Shown here piece after piece: positions 23,631 to 52,210 of a stretch of 64,000 nucleotides of DNA. This stretch comes from Axinella damicornis (lineage: Eukaryota > Porifera > Demospongiae > Axinellida > Axinellidae): positions 6,588,653 to 6,652,652 of the forward strand of contig OZ007505.1 in assembly GCA_963931865.1 (NCBI GenBank). Reading direction: 5' to 3'. Each line of letters starts with the position of its first letter. The stretch's first letter is position 1. The notes beneath the pieces are model-generated. The model was given only the letters and a program-made list of their open reading frames with translations, searched no databases and had not been told where the DNA came from. Both the position numbers and the translations under genes were made by a program.

Positions 23631-24304
23631 TTCATCAGCCACCGGCCCCATGTGCCTACCAAAGTGAAGGGTTAGCTTGTCAGCAACTACAGTCTAGTTC
23701 TCCCCTCTCCTCCCACACACCACTCACTTCTTTATTCAAGGAGGACATCTTCACTGTATTTCCTCAGAGAGTAATGAGAAAGTGGTGGAGCAGTACTGTA
23801 CTTCTGGGATCATAAGACATCTATTGTAGTGTGCACAATGCTGACTAGAGTCATAACTAGCTAGCATGACCATGGTAGTTATCTTTTACAAGGTTTTTAT
23901 GAAATCACTAAGCATACAAGAGTTGACTGTCTCCCTGCCTTCCTTCTTTACCTTTCCATCCCAGTCTCCTCTCCATTCTCTCTCTTCATGGACTACTAAC
24001 AGAACTACTAATAGGATGGAGACTGCTAAACAGAAATGGAGTCTCATAACAACCTCGGCCTCGTTCCCAGACGCCATTCCTTATTCCCAAGCGGCGTGGG
24101 GTCTGGGCACAACCGTACTTGCCTACGGAACAGCATTCCAACTACAAGGACTGCAACCAGAGGGAGCGCCAATGGCAGAGGGCCTACCGGAGAAGGCCAA
24201 AGGTATCGGAGGCCGAAGAAAAACGACAGAGACGGAAACACGCTCACCATTGTCTACAGTTTACGCGTGCACAGTGCGTTTCCCGCCAAAATTTGAAACC
24301 GCGG

Positions 24305-24471
24305 ATTCCAACCAATGAAATTAGAGCTTACCGGCGCGCGCTTCCGGCCGGCTTCTGGGGTCAGGGTTGGGTATATAAACCGATTGCAGTTCAGTTGAAG
24401 TCATTCGGGCGAGGTTTAGCTCGGGTAAGGTTAAGTTGAGGTGAGCCCTCACCTTAACCTTACCCAAGCTC
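24305..24471 (+). promoter_or_regulatory. CCAAT/TATA promoter-like sequence followed by a hairpin
   Basis: A CCAAT motif (AACCAATGAAATT, near 24310) and a TATATAAA box (near 24370) are spaced about 55 bp apart. Downstream, GGGTAAGGTTAAG pairs with CTTAACCTTACCC around the junction TTGAGGTGAGCCCTCACC (about 24423-24468). No coding region follows; the G-rich minisatellite starts at once. It could drive a small structured RNA or be the orphan promoter of a lost gene. Confidence 0.4.
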
Positions 24472-24479
24472 TGCCTGCC

Positions 24480-24893
24480 ACTGGGTGGGGTGGGGAGCAT
24501 TGGGGGGTGGGGAGCATTGGGGGGTGGGGAGCATTGGGGGGTGGGGAGCATCGGGGGGTTGGGAGCATTGGGGGGTTGGGGAGCATTGGGGGGGTGAGGT
24601 GGGGTTGGGAGGGTGGGAGCATGGGGGGTGGGGGTGGGGTTGGAGGGTGGGTGCATGGGGGTGGGGTTGGAGGGTGGGTGGGTGCATGGGGGTGGGGTTG
24701 GAGGGTGGGTGCATGGGGGTGGGGTTGGAGGGTGGGTGCATGGGGGTGGGGTTGGAGGGTGGGTGCATGGGGGTGGGGTTGGAGGGTGGGTGCATGGGGG
24801 TGGGGTTGGAGGGTGGGTGCATGGGGGTGGTGTTGGAGGGTGGGTGCATGGGGGTGGGGTTGGAGGGTGGGTGCATGGGGGGACGGTGGCAGG
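24480..24893. repeat. G-rich minisatellites (about 18-bp then 27-bp units)
   Basis: First a GGGGTGGGGAGCATTG-type repeat (24483-24600). Then about nine copies of a 27-bp unit containing GCATGGGGGTGGGGTTGGAG and GGTGGGT. Dense G-runs on the plus strand; open frames on either strand here are low-complexity artefacts. Confidence 0.92.
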
Positions 24894-24899
24894 GGAATT

Positions 24900-25439
24900 A
24901 GGGTGGGGTGTGTATTGCAATGCAGTATCCAAATTGTGATGAGCTTACGTACTTCAGATTGTTGCACCGGCAGAATACATGCATACAGATTCTTAATCTT
25001 CTATTCTGTCCTATCCATTAGGTATGAAACATAATTACAGCAAATCTAGGGTGTCTGCCTCATAATACCAGCCCTGTCGCATAATTGCCTTACGTACTGG
25101 CATACAAAATGCAGCTAATTAAACTGCAGTAACAGAGAGAAAATAATTATGCTGAAACTGTCTATAATAGCACAGCTAGTATAAATACATTTTCTAGCTA
25201 AACAGAGGCAACTACGTCTTGTTAAATAATTAATGAACTGTGGCTTCAAAGTTCAAAGGTTCACTCCAGTTCTTTATTCCTGTCTCTAGCCAGTGGTATC
25301 GCAACCCAACATGTATACCCAAGCTCTAGTCGCATTCCCATCAGTTGAAGCAGGACAACAATCAATGAAATGATCATGATATACATAGCAGCATTTACAA
25401 CTCTTGATCACTTGATAGTTCGCATTCACAGCTTTCATT
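24900..25439. other. Downstream region of LONP1, no gene seen
   Basis: AT-rich sequence between the minisatellite and the LONP1 stop; probably holds the LONP1 3' UTR. Nothing else recognised. Confidence 0.5.
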
Positions 25440-36140
<10,701 letters not shown>

Positions 36141-36258
36141 TGCAGGTCTCCACGTGGGAGAGCTCCAATTAGAGAATCAGACCATCGGAACCAGACCGTG
36201 AATTGGTCTCGTTCTCAGACCCTGGGAACGAGGTCTGGTTCCGAGACTAAAAGTTACT
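36141..36258. promoter_or_regulatory. Shared LONP1/DDX59 start region (putative bidirectional promoter) with MITE
   Basis: 118 bp between the divergent start codons. A MITE-like palindrome (36203-36249: TGGTCTCGTTCTCAGACC ... CCGAGACTA) occupies the DDX59 side and ends nine bases before its ATG. A partial match to its arm (CAGACCATCGGAACCAGACC) lies at 36178-36197. No TATA box. The promoter role is inferred from layout. Confidence 0.6.
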
Positions 36259-39200
36259 ATGTTCGTCCCAAGATCTGTGTCCAAGAAACCCCTGAAGAGG
36301 GATCCAGCAAAGCCCCAGGATCCATTAAAGCCCCAGGATCCAGCAAAGCCCCAGGATCCAGTGAATCTACAGGATCCAGCAAAGCCCCATGATCCAGCGA
36401 ATCTACAGGATCCAGCAAAGCCCCATGATCCAGCAAATCTACAGGATCCAGCGGAACGTCTTGAAGCAGTAGGGATTTTTGAACAGAACTCTGGAGCTGG
36501 TCTGGATGGAGAAAGGAGATCCTCTGTTGACCTAGGAGGAGGCTGCAGCTCTGAAGAAGAGGAGGATGAACCGGTGATCTCTTACAGCAAGCAGCAGCGA
36601 TGGCCACTGGCTGGGGAGCCCGTGTGTGTGGTATGTGGGAGGTATGGGGCCTACATTGTGGATGACACTGACAGAGATGTGTGTAGTCTGGAGTGCAAGG
36701 CCAGGCATCTTGCATTGCTCGGGAGGAGTGTGTGTGGAGGAAGAGGAGGAGAGAAAGAGGGGGCGAGGGAAGAGCGGGTATGCTCACAGACTGACGAAGA
36801 AGGACTGTGGAGGTACAGAGAGCATCCAGCTGTTGTTAGCATGAGCGGAGCACAAGTGGACATTCTGCGAAATGAGGTATGTATGTGTCTTGTATTGTGC
36901 AATAGAAGCAGGAGGGACACTACAGTACTGTATGGCTTACCTCCAGATGTCCATCGAAGTGAAGGGAGAAGGTATGCCTAAGCCGGTGACCAGGTTCAGC
37001 TACTTCCCTCTGCCAGAGAAAGGTCTGCTTTTGATCAGCAACCCTCACGGTCGTTGGTGATAACAGTGGCTTTGCTTTCTCTCTGTCTCTCGTAGTGTGT
37101 TCCAACCTGGAAGAAGTGGGCTACCTCACTCCAACCCCCGTCCAGACTCAGACCATCCCAGCAGCACTCACGGGCAGAGACTTGCTGGTGTGTGCCGCCA
37201 CAGGCTCGGGAAAAAGTATGTCGTCTACCCTCAAAACTCTCACTTATTCCCCCCCCCCCCACCATTTCAATTTCTCTCCTCCCCTCATCTTCCCCCACTT
37301 AGTCCCCTCTCCCTTACCAACCATTTCAACTTCTCTCCTCTCCTCATCTTCCCCCACTTAGCTCTGTCATTCCTCCTCCCTCTGATAATACATCTGGTGA
37401 ACACTGACATGCAGCAGGCCCAGGGTGGCCCGAGAGCTCTTGTCCTTGCCCCCACCAGGGAGTTGTGCATGCAGATAGAGGAGCAGGCAAAACAACTCAT
37501 GCAGGGTCAGCTCTGGCCTCATCAATTCATCTTCAATATGTGGCTTCAATCTAGTTGCACTGTGTGATCCATGTACCAGATCCTTTAGTACTCTCCAGTA
37601 ATCTCTAGTGACCTTGAATACTTTTTCTGACAATAGGTGTTCCATCCATGCGGACAGCAATAGTGGTTGGAGGTTTACCAATCGCTAATCAGCTCCACCG
37701 ATTGAGATCCGGAGTACAGGTACACCTGTACACAGTGTGGTATTTGTTACCATGGTTTCAGGTTGCTTGGTCCCGCAAATACAACAGACATTTGAAATGA
37801 ATCAATCAGAATGGTTCAGTAGACCTCTGTTTATCTATATAGGTCATTGTTGCCACGCCAGCAAGACTGAATGACATCCTGGAGAACCATGGTACGTTGC
37901 CATAGCCTTGTTCCCATTGTTTTTGGACTGGGGGCTACAAGCACATAATTAGCTCACATCTACATGCAATGATCCCCAGGCCCGGTTCACAGCATTGAAA
38001 CTTATTGCCAGTTCTGTTTTCCTTTTGTAGCTACTGTCACTGATTTCTCTCAGATCCAAGCCTTTGTTCTGGATGAAGTGGACTGCCTCTTGCACATGGG
38101 ATTTGAACTGCAGGTAGTGCCTGGTTCTCTGTTAGTTTCGAGAATATATTGTTACTAATCATCACTTTGTCACAGGTTAGAAAAATTGAGGAGTGTTTGC
38201 CACGGCTGAGGCAGAACCTGATGTTCTCAGCCACCATTCCTCCTCGCATCGAGAGGATGGCCTCTGAGATGATGGACAACCCCTTGTTCATCTCTGTTGG
38301 TGTGGTAAGTTGGTAACCATACTAATCACAGATCATCCACACCATGCTTTCCCAGGCTCTTTCCTACATGTTCGTATGGCCTGGGAATGAGGCTAGCAGG
38401 TTTTTGAGAGGAAATGAGCCTGGGTATGAGGCTAATACTTTCCTTTGTCTTGTATTCCCTGTTTGTCCAGCCGAGTGCACCATGTGAGTCTGTGAGGCAT
38501 ACCATCGTCTGGGTGGAGGAGAGTGCCAAGAGAAAGAGACTCATCGCCTTCCTCAGTGATGAGAAACTATTCAAGTGAGCAACCATCACAGTTGGTAGAC
38601 CTGTGCAGCTGTGTGCTGATCAATAGCTACATGTAGCTAACCTCGTTCCCAGGCCTCCGCCCAGATTTTCCCCACGGCTGCAAGATAAAATCTGGGCAGA
38701 GGCCTGGGAACGAGGCTACATCTAGCAGCATGCTGGTCAGTAGCTGTATGTAGCTGCAAGTTTGTTCGTAGTCCTATGTAGCCAATTGCTGGTCAGTAGC
38801 TCTGTGTAGCCCCATGCTGATCAGACCCAGAGTCTACATACGTACGCCATATTTTCTTCTGTGTGTTGCCAGGCCTCCTGTTGTGGTCTTTGTGAACTCA
38901 AAGATGGGCACTCTTCTTCTAGCAGATGCAATCAACAAGGTAGCCATTGAACTTGGAGAGGAGAATAATTCTATATGCACAACTATATACAACGTTGTTC
39001 ATGAACATCCTTTTCTCTTCCAGTCCTGCAACCACCTCTCTGCTGTTGGTATCCATGGCGACATGGCCCAGGAAAGGAGGTCTGCTATTCTACATGGCTT
39101 CCTGGAGGGCAAGTACCACATCGTGGTTGGTACGGGTGTCCTGGCCCGAGGCCTTGACCTGGTGAATGTGCAGCAGGTATAAACGTACACTACTAGCTGT

Positions 39201-40581
39201 GAGACTTTTATAAACCTGTTTCTTTCTCAAATCAGGTTTTCGTCTTTGATATGCCATTTTCAATACGTGAATTTATCCATCAGGTGGGTGTGATCTAGAT
39301 AGATAGATAGATGGATAGATAGATAGATAGATAGATTGATTAATTTGTTTCACCCTTCCTCAGATTGGCCGTGCTGGCAGGCTGGGAGCTCCAGGTTGGG
39401 CCATCACATTCCTCAACAATGAAAATAAGAGTGTGTTTGCTGAGTTGGTCGATGTTCTGGAGCCAATGGAAGTGCAACTCCCCTCCCAACTGCTACACTC
39501 GCCACACCTCTCCCTTCAGAAGGAGCGGAGAAAAAGAAAGCAGCATACCTGGGACAGTAGCAGCAGTGGCAGTGGAGCAGCCAAGAAGACAAAGGAGGAG
39601 AGAAGCTTCTATGACAGGTTAGCTGATCTTATAAGAGTATGAGTCAGCTCAAATAGATGTGAGCTGCTGTTAGTTGTGCATCAGATGGCGCATCTTATTA
39701 CCAGGTATCCTGGGCCCTGGCATGCATGCACAAGCAGGATTAAGTAATCGGTCTGGTTGCCTGTGTGTCAGTGTGTCAGTCAGTCATCAACTTTTATCAG
39801 GAGCGCATGAGCCACCGAAGAGCTGCATGTGCGCTCCTGCTTTTATACATGATTAGCATGCTTGGATGGCAAAAGCTTCCAGTAGCTTGCATTTCATCAA
39901 GGATCTCTAGCGTGAAGAGAAACATGTTAAATTTTACTTACAGTATGTAATGATGTCAGCATGTTTAGTCCAAAGGAGCATCTCTGTAAACAGTGCACAG
40001 GGTGAGTGCTCTACTAAGCACAGTTGATAATGCCAATTAATTCATTGTACATTAAGTAACTGGTTAAGCCAACTAGGCATAGGCTTAGCCTCATTCCCAG
40101 GCCCCACCCAGCTTTTTGTCGCTTGCAGTTCTGCAAGCGAAGAAAAGCTTGCTGTACTGCAAGTGATGAAAAGCTGGGCGGGGCATGGGAATGAGGCTAG
40201 CATAGGGTAATATGGAGGCTACTGAAGTATGCACACTGCCGTACACAAGACCACTTCCACGATCCAACACAGTCGCATCACCGGATGCAGGGAATGGAAA
40301 AACAAGTCACCTGAGTTAACTATTCCGTTTTTAAAGGAGGCGAAGTGGAACAACACTTACAGAAAGAGCATTCAAATGTGACTAGTAGAGAGTGAGTGTA
40401 ATGATGGGGGTGATGGAATGGTTGTTGCAGGACCAAATACATGCAGTCTAGTGATAATAGACTGGTGCAGGATATGTTCTGTTTTGGTATAGGTTTCCTA
40501 AGTGTTGTAATATCTCTGTATCTGCTGTCTTCCAGAGAGAGTCTGTTGGATCTGATCAAGAGTGCCTCCAGAAAGAAGTAG
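36259..40581 (+). CDS. DDX59: Zinc-finger HIT / DEAD-box RNA helicase DDX59
   Basis: Complete 14-exon gene: 36259-36876, 36947-37022, 37096-37215, 37362-37505, 37637-37719, 37843-37891, 38031-38113, 38176-38304, 38471-38574, 38873-38939, 39024-39176, 39236-39283, 39364-39617, 40536-40581. Product 657 residues (human 619). It starts MFVPRSVSKK like human DDX59. A low-complexity run of DPAKPQDP-type repeats covers residues about 14-63. The HIT zinc finger is CVVCGRYGAYI ... CSLECKARH. The helicase core has the Q motif region TPTPVQTQTIP, motif I AATGSGK, motif Ia APTRELC, motif Ib TPAR, motif III SAT and motif VI IGRAGRLG. Motif II reads DEVD, not DEAD. Human DDX59 is tied to ciliary/Hedgehog defects (oral-facial-digital syndrome). 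The last intron (39618-40535) is long and holds a MITE. Confidence 0.95.
38638..38718. mobile_element. Hairpin MITE in DDX59 intron
   Basis: TAACCTCGTTCCCAGGCC with arm CCGCCCAGATTTT, inverted as AAAATCTGGGC and GGCCTGGGAACGAGGCTA. Flanks CATGTAGC / CATCTAGC are a near-perfect direct repeat. The arm subtype (CCAGATTTTATCTCGCAGCC) is shared with 3600-3640 and 47884-47996. Confidence 0.88.
39294..39340. repeat. (GATA)n microsatellite in DDX59 intron
   Basis: Short TAGA/GATA tetranucleotide array between exons 12 and 13. Confidence 0.9.
40086..40199. mobile_element. Hairpin MITE in last DDX59 intron
   Basis: 114 bp: TAGCCTCATTCCCAGGCCC with arm CCAGCTTTTTGTCGCTTGCA; closing arm GATGAAAAGCTGGGC and GGGAATGAGGCTA. 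Flanks GCATAGGCT / GCATAGGGT (8 of 9 match). Same arm subtype as 17420-17510. Confidence 0.88.
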
Positions 40582-40926
40582 GATGTTAAACACAGTGAAG
40601 ACGGTTGCTCTACTAAACCAGCACTCTGTGGTTGCTTGTGTGGGAGCCCCCCTTTACAGCAGGTCTGATACAACTGGACTCAAAAATGCTTTGTTCAATG
40701 TATAAAATACTGATGCTGTGTTCTTGAAGTCCAGTGATGCTTCTTAATCTGAGGTGTTAATCAGAGGTCAGCGTGAGGAATGCAAGTGTACCAGGAGAGA
40801 ATGGCTACAGGATGCCGCATTTTTTCGCACCAGCATCTGGCGCAACGCCTCCGCGACCGGTATAAAACGCGAGCGAGTTACACATTTTCACCTGATATTC
40901 GCGAGAAGTGCTAAAGAAGACTTAGT

Positions 40927-42871
40927 ATGGAGCAGGAAGGATCTATCGGCATCTACAGCTCAGCTGTTTCTTCATCCCCGAGGCCATACGGCGGCCAGCC
41001 CACCGTCGGCTACCATCGACATCCGCTGCACTTGGCGCCGCTCCCCGACTTGATTCTGCATTACCAGCCGCGAGATCAACTTCCATCAACACCTTCTAAC
41101 AGCCCGAATGACAGTCACCATGGCAATGAAGACCAGCCCCTCCCCCCTCCCAGCACCGCATTTTTCCGGCCAGTGGACTTCGAAAACCCGAGAGGAGCTG
41201 AACACACTATTAACTACCCTCCTACTCCTACCGATTCTGAAGGAGACGGCAGCGAATCTGCCAGTTCGCCTACTGGGGGTATTTCGGTGATTTTGGAGGA
41301 GGAAGAGTTATGGAAGACCTTCAGTGCTGTGGGCAACGAAATGATAGTGACGAAACCAGGAAGGTGAGAACGAACAACTCGCCTCCGCTTTCGCACCTTA
41401 TTTCGCGCGGTTGTACATTCTGACTGCGCATGAAACTATACTATTACTCTCGCATTCCTCTTTCCTCTACAGGCGCTTATTCCCCTCCGTGATGGTTAGT
41501 GTGAGAGGCCTGAACCCCCGAGCTGACTACACAATCTCACTGCGTATGCGTTCGGCGGACAAGTATCGCTACAAGTTCCTCAACCTGGAGTGGGTACGCG
41601 TGGGAGAGTCGGAGCTGATGCAAAACGAAGACAGACAAATTTTCAAACACCCCAGCTCCCCCAACTCGGGACAATTCTGGATGAAGAAACCCATCAGTTT
41701 TAAGACGGTGAAGATCAGTCACAACTCCACTAACAAGCACGTGAGTACTAAATCAGATTATGCATCAGTGGTTGCAGCAGGGTAGGGAGAGTGTATTTTC
41801 CAGCATAGAAGTGTATAATTATGCACCGTTGGACTTATGGCTTCCCACATCTATTATTTGGCCTATGCTGTTGTTTTCCTCTGCAGATTCTCCTGTACAC
41901 CATGCACAAGTACGAGCTGGAGTTGGTAGTGGCTCCAGCAGGAATGGACACGCCTTTCAAGATCAAGATACCAGACACCACTTTTATGGCCGTCACTTCC
42001 TACCAAAACATTCAAGTAGGTAGCCGGCGTCTGCATACAAATATTTGTTCCGGTCTTTACGTCATCGTAGTGCAGAACTTCACTTGCCCCCTCTACCTAC
42101 CCACCTCCAGCTGACTCAACTCAAGATTGATAACAACCCATTTGCAAAGGGATTCCGTGACCGAGATTTGGCTGTTCTGCCTAGGCCTCCTGCTGGTTGC
42201 AACAGACACAGCCTTCCACTCTGGCAGATGCCACACCTTTCCTACCCACTACCTTGTAAGTCCTTGATCATTGTTTCACTTCAATAATGTACAGGTAGAG
42301 ATATACTGTGGTACTCTTGATCAATAGCTTCATGATTGACATTCCTTTTTTTCTCTCTCTCCTCGTAGACATCAGCCCCTCACTTTCCAGTGTACAACCA
42401 CCATTCCTCTCCTACCCACTGCGCAGCAGAGGCAACCCTGACTTCACGGCAGACCGCAGCAGCCCCTCACAGTCAAGTGTACAGCCACCAATGCTCTCAT
42501 ACCCACTGCCCAGCAGAGGCAGCCCTGACTTCACGGCAGACCGCAGCAGCCCCTCACAGTCAAGTGTACAGCCACCAATGCTCTCATACCCACTGCCCAG
42601 CAGAGGCAGCCCTGACTTCACGGCAGACCGCAGCAGCCCCTCACAGTCAAGTGTACAGCCACCAATGCTCTCATACTCACTGCCCTACCCAGTGCCCAAC
42701 AGAGGTAGCCCAGACTTCACACCAGACCGCAGCAGCCCTTTACAGCAAAGATCCAGTGTACAGCCACCAATGGTCTCCTACCCACTCCCCTACCCGTGCA
42801 TGCCATGGGCCTATGGACCTCTTGCTAGCTCTCCCTACACTGACCCCAGCAATGTACGGGATGAACACTGA
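40927..42871 (+). CDS. T-box transcription factor
   Basis: Complete five-exon gene: 40927-41363, 41473-41740, 41887-42015, 42111-42255, 42369-42871; 493 residues. A Pro/Ser-rich N-terminus (1-120) precedes a T-box (about residues 125-300). The T-box opens LWKTFSAVGNEMIVTKPGRR with LFPSVMVSVRGLNPRADYT. It continues WVRVGESELMQ, HPSSPNSGQFWMKKPISFKT, HKYELELVV and MAVTSYQNIQLTQLKIDNNP, with FAKGFRDRD at the end. SYQN and the C-terminal helix fit the broader Tbx group rather than Brachyury (AYQN), but the core is divergent (KYRYKFLNLEW instead of the usual HRW/HRYK block), so no subfamily symbol is given. The C-terminus consists mainly of 29-residue repeats. The ATG follows a 40-bp stretch containing a TATAAA-like GGTATAAAACG (40859) at a plausible TATA distance. 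Nuclear DNA-binding developmental regulator by family. Confidence 0.93.
42385..42770 (+). repeat. 87-bp coding tandem repeat in T-box C-terminus
   Basis: About four copies of an 87-bp, 29-residue unit (SSVQPPMLSYPLPSRGSPDF then TADRSSPSQ). The two central copies are almost identical at the nucleotide level; the outer ones are diverged. All keep the frame. Confidence 0.95.
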
Positions 42872-43035
42872 CATAACTTTATCAACATGACTGGCACCAT
42901 CTCTTTATACATTTTTATCACTTCTCATGCACTTTTGTTAACTGCTGAGTATATTGGTATGCTTTGAATAATTATATATTTTGCAACATCATCATCATTG
43001 AGATTAATACAATACCGGGTAACTATTTTGCATGG

Positions 43036-49456
<6,421 letters not shown>

Positions 49457-49632
49457 CCCGCTTCCCTGAGCGCCATTCCAGTTTGGATGTCCAGACGATT
49501 GACCAATCAAACTGCTCCAAATATTGCATGACTCATCACATGACTCATCATTTTAAGCTACGTCGCGTCACGCGCACGCGTGTATATTGTATAATTCAGA
49601 CAAGACAAAAAAACTGAGCTGGTGCACCGGTG
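49457..49632. promoter_or_regulatory. Shared BLM/WASP start region (putative bidirectional promoter)
   Basis: 176 bp between divergent start codons. Contains CCAAT-type motifs (GACCAATCAAACTG near 49500) and repeated CATGACTCATCACATGACTC around 49527. A GC-rich CGTCGCGTCACGCGCACGCG patch lies near 49560. No clear TATA box for BLM; GTATATTGTATAATTC at 49581 could serve WASP. The promoter role is inferred. Confidence 0.6.
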
Positions 49633-51567
49633 ATGGCAGGACAGCAAAACGAACCGTCAATCCTCCTCTCGCAGGAGGAGAACGACCTCGTTTTTACCAT
49701 TATCGGCCACAGGAAACAGGTAGAGAAATGTCGTGTTTGTAGAACCAGCGTGTATCTCTATGTTGCCCCTGGGCGAACCTTCAGGGGATTTGGCCCCCCA
49801 CTACACTAAGTACACTTCCCCTACTGCTCAGGAAGGGGAGAATAGTGAAACCCCTCCTTTTCTTGTGAGTTGATAGAGAGTTTCCTCCCTACTGTCCTCA
49901 GACCAAGGCAACCGCTGTGGTTCAGATGTTCCATGCTGAACGTACCCAGTGGGTCAAGTTCAGGACGGGGGTGGTGTGCTTTGTGAAGGACAACGTCAAG
50001 AAGACCTACTACATACGACTGGTGGACATCACTGTGAGTGGTTTAATTGTCAGTAAACTATCCCATGTTTGCGTGTATCTCCCCCCAACTCACACACTCT
50101 CATGCACACACACACACCCATGCACACAGACAAAGTCGATTGGTTTTGAGCAGGAAATCTACAACCAGTTCACGTACAAGACCGATCGCCCATATTTCCA
50201 CTCCTTTCCTGGAGATGTAAGCTGTGTTGTTAATTGATGCAAAATGGTCACTTTGCAGGTATAATCTGTAGCCTCTAATGTGTAAAATTTCATACATTTC
50301 ATCAGCCACCCTGTTGACACCAGGAGGTAATACTTTCTCTCTGGGAAACAGATAGTGCAGATGGCTGCTCAAGGGGTGGGCACTCCAATAAGCACCGTAC
50401 TTAGCCTGTATACGGCGGATGTAGGTGTGGTATGGGTGTGGCTTACAGTTATACTACCAAAAAATCACACAGTCACGGTAGATTTTTTGCGACAGTCACA
50501 GTGTCAATGACAGTTTAGCAGTGTGGTCACAGGCAGTTTTTGGACGGTCACGGGCTATGGCCTCACAGGTTGTGACCCCGTTCACAGCTCTCTGAGTATG
50601 GCGCGAACGAGAGTGGTGTTTGTTTGTTTTGGATTTACAAATGAAGCGATTACTTGCCTGATCACCAAGTGAAAGCCTTATAAGCTTAGATTTTCATTTG
50701 AAACTTTAATTGATACTGCCATTATTAACAGCTATAGTATACTCAAAATTAAGGTTCCTCCCCCCCCCCCCCCCCCCCCCCCCCCAAATATTTTTACCAG
50801 TGAAAAAGAACCTTAATTCACTTTCTTTATGTCCTTATACCCACTGTGGAATAGAAGCAGTATTGTGTGAAGGTGTGTTGAGTTGGGCCTTTTTCACTCT
50901 CTCTCTGTCTCTCATTGGCTAGAAATTCATGGTAGGTCTGAACTTTGCGAGTGAAGAAGAGGCTGACAAGTTCAGCCAGGCAGTGAACACCAAGGTCCAG
51001 GAGAGGAATGTCAGGAGAATGAGTGAGTAGTGATATTGGTGGCTTAAAATGGCGGGTCATCTAACTGTAAATCTAAATCTATTTCTAGGAATAGTGCAGT
51101 CTTTGATTGCCCAGACTTTCGCCTAGTCACACTGTCCTTCCGTGAGGAGACTTTCACAAGTTCTCAAGATGTTCAATAAATCATTTAATACACGACCGGC
51201 CAGTTTCAGCCTTTCGGACCTCATCAGGTACATTCAGAGCATATAAATGGCGTCCTATGTAACAGACATGCATGTAGATGGTTCCAGCCGGAGATGTAGT
51301 GCTTACACTTCTGTGGTGCCATCCAAGCACTGGCATGACTTGCTGTGCCCCATCTGGGATGCCCACCCAGTGGCGATCTGATGAAGTTCATCTTCTCATC
51401 CAGGGTTTCATTTAGAGGGGGGCATTCACACCCCCTTGAAAATATTTTGCCTCCCCCCGCCCCCCCCCCCCCCCCCCCCCTTAGAGATTTCAAACCCAGA
51501 CCCCCCTAAATGGTGCACTGCTGCGCACAATTCAATTGCCCCTCAGAAGTTTCTTTATGTTCTGTTT

Positions 51568-51600
<33 letters not shown>

Positions 51601-52166
51601 TTGTGATATTTTCTTGTGATATTTTCTGAAATAAACCCTGAATTCTCATCAGTATGTTATCTTGTTTTTGTTGTGTGCACCAGATTTATAGCATGATACA
51701 CCGTATGGGCAAACTCGACATTGAACGTGTTAGTGTGTGGCTTGCTCACTGGTATTTAGTGTACATGGTTGCATCACCTCTCCCTCTCCTCCCCAGCCAT
51801 GAAGAAGAGGAGAGAAGATGGAGGACATGCCACTGTCATTGGGAAGCCCCCTGTCAGTCCCATCACTGATGGCAATGATCCCTTCAGCAGTTTCTCCAAG
51901 CAAGGCCGACCCAAACGCCCCAAGGGGAAGAAAATCACCAAGTCGGACATCGGACTACCCAGTGACTTTCGGTGAGTTGGAGAATGGTTTTGTTTTATGT
52001 GAGTAGGTAGGCATACATGACTGGATAGATAGATACACTCTAGATAGATAGATTGATTACTTGATTGATTGACTGATTTACATGTGCTGGATTTTTGGCG
52101 TGGATGGATTGTGTAGACATTTCCACGTACATACAGACAAAATTTTATAGACAGATAGGTAAATAG

Positions 52167-52210
<44 letters not shown>

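Noticed and set aside
24321..25034. Several 100-200-residue open frames in the G-rich minisatellite
   Set aside because: All six frames are open because of the repeat; translations are low-complexity His/Pro or Gly/Trp repeats without family similarity.
51375..51400. Second hammerhead core (CTGATGAAG) in the WASP intron
   Set aside because: No GAAAC partner or stem I pairing is available nearby.
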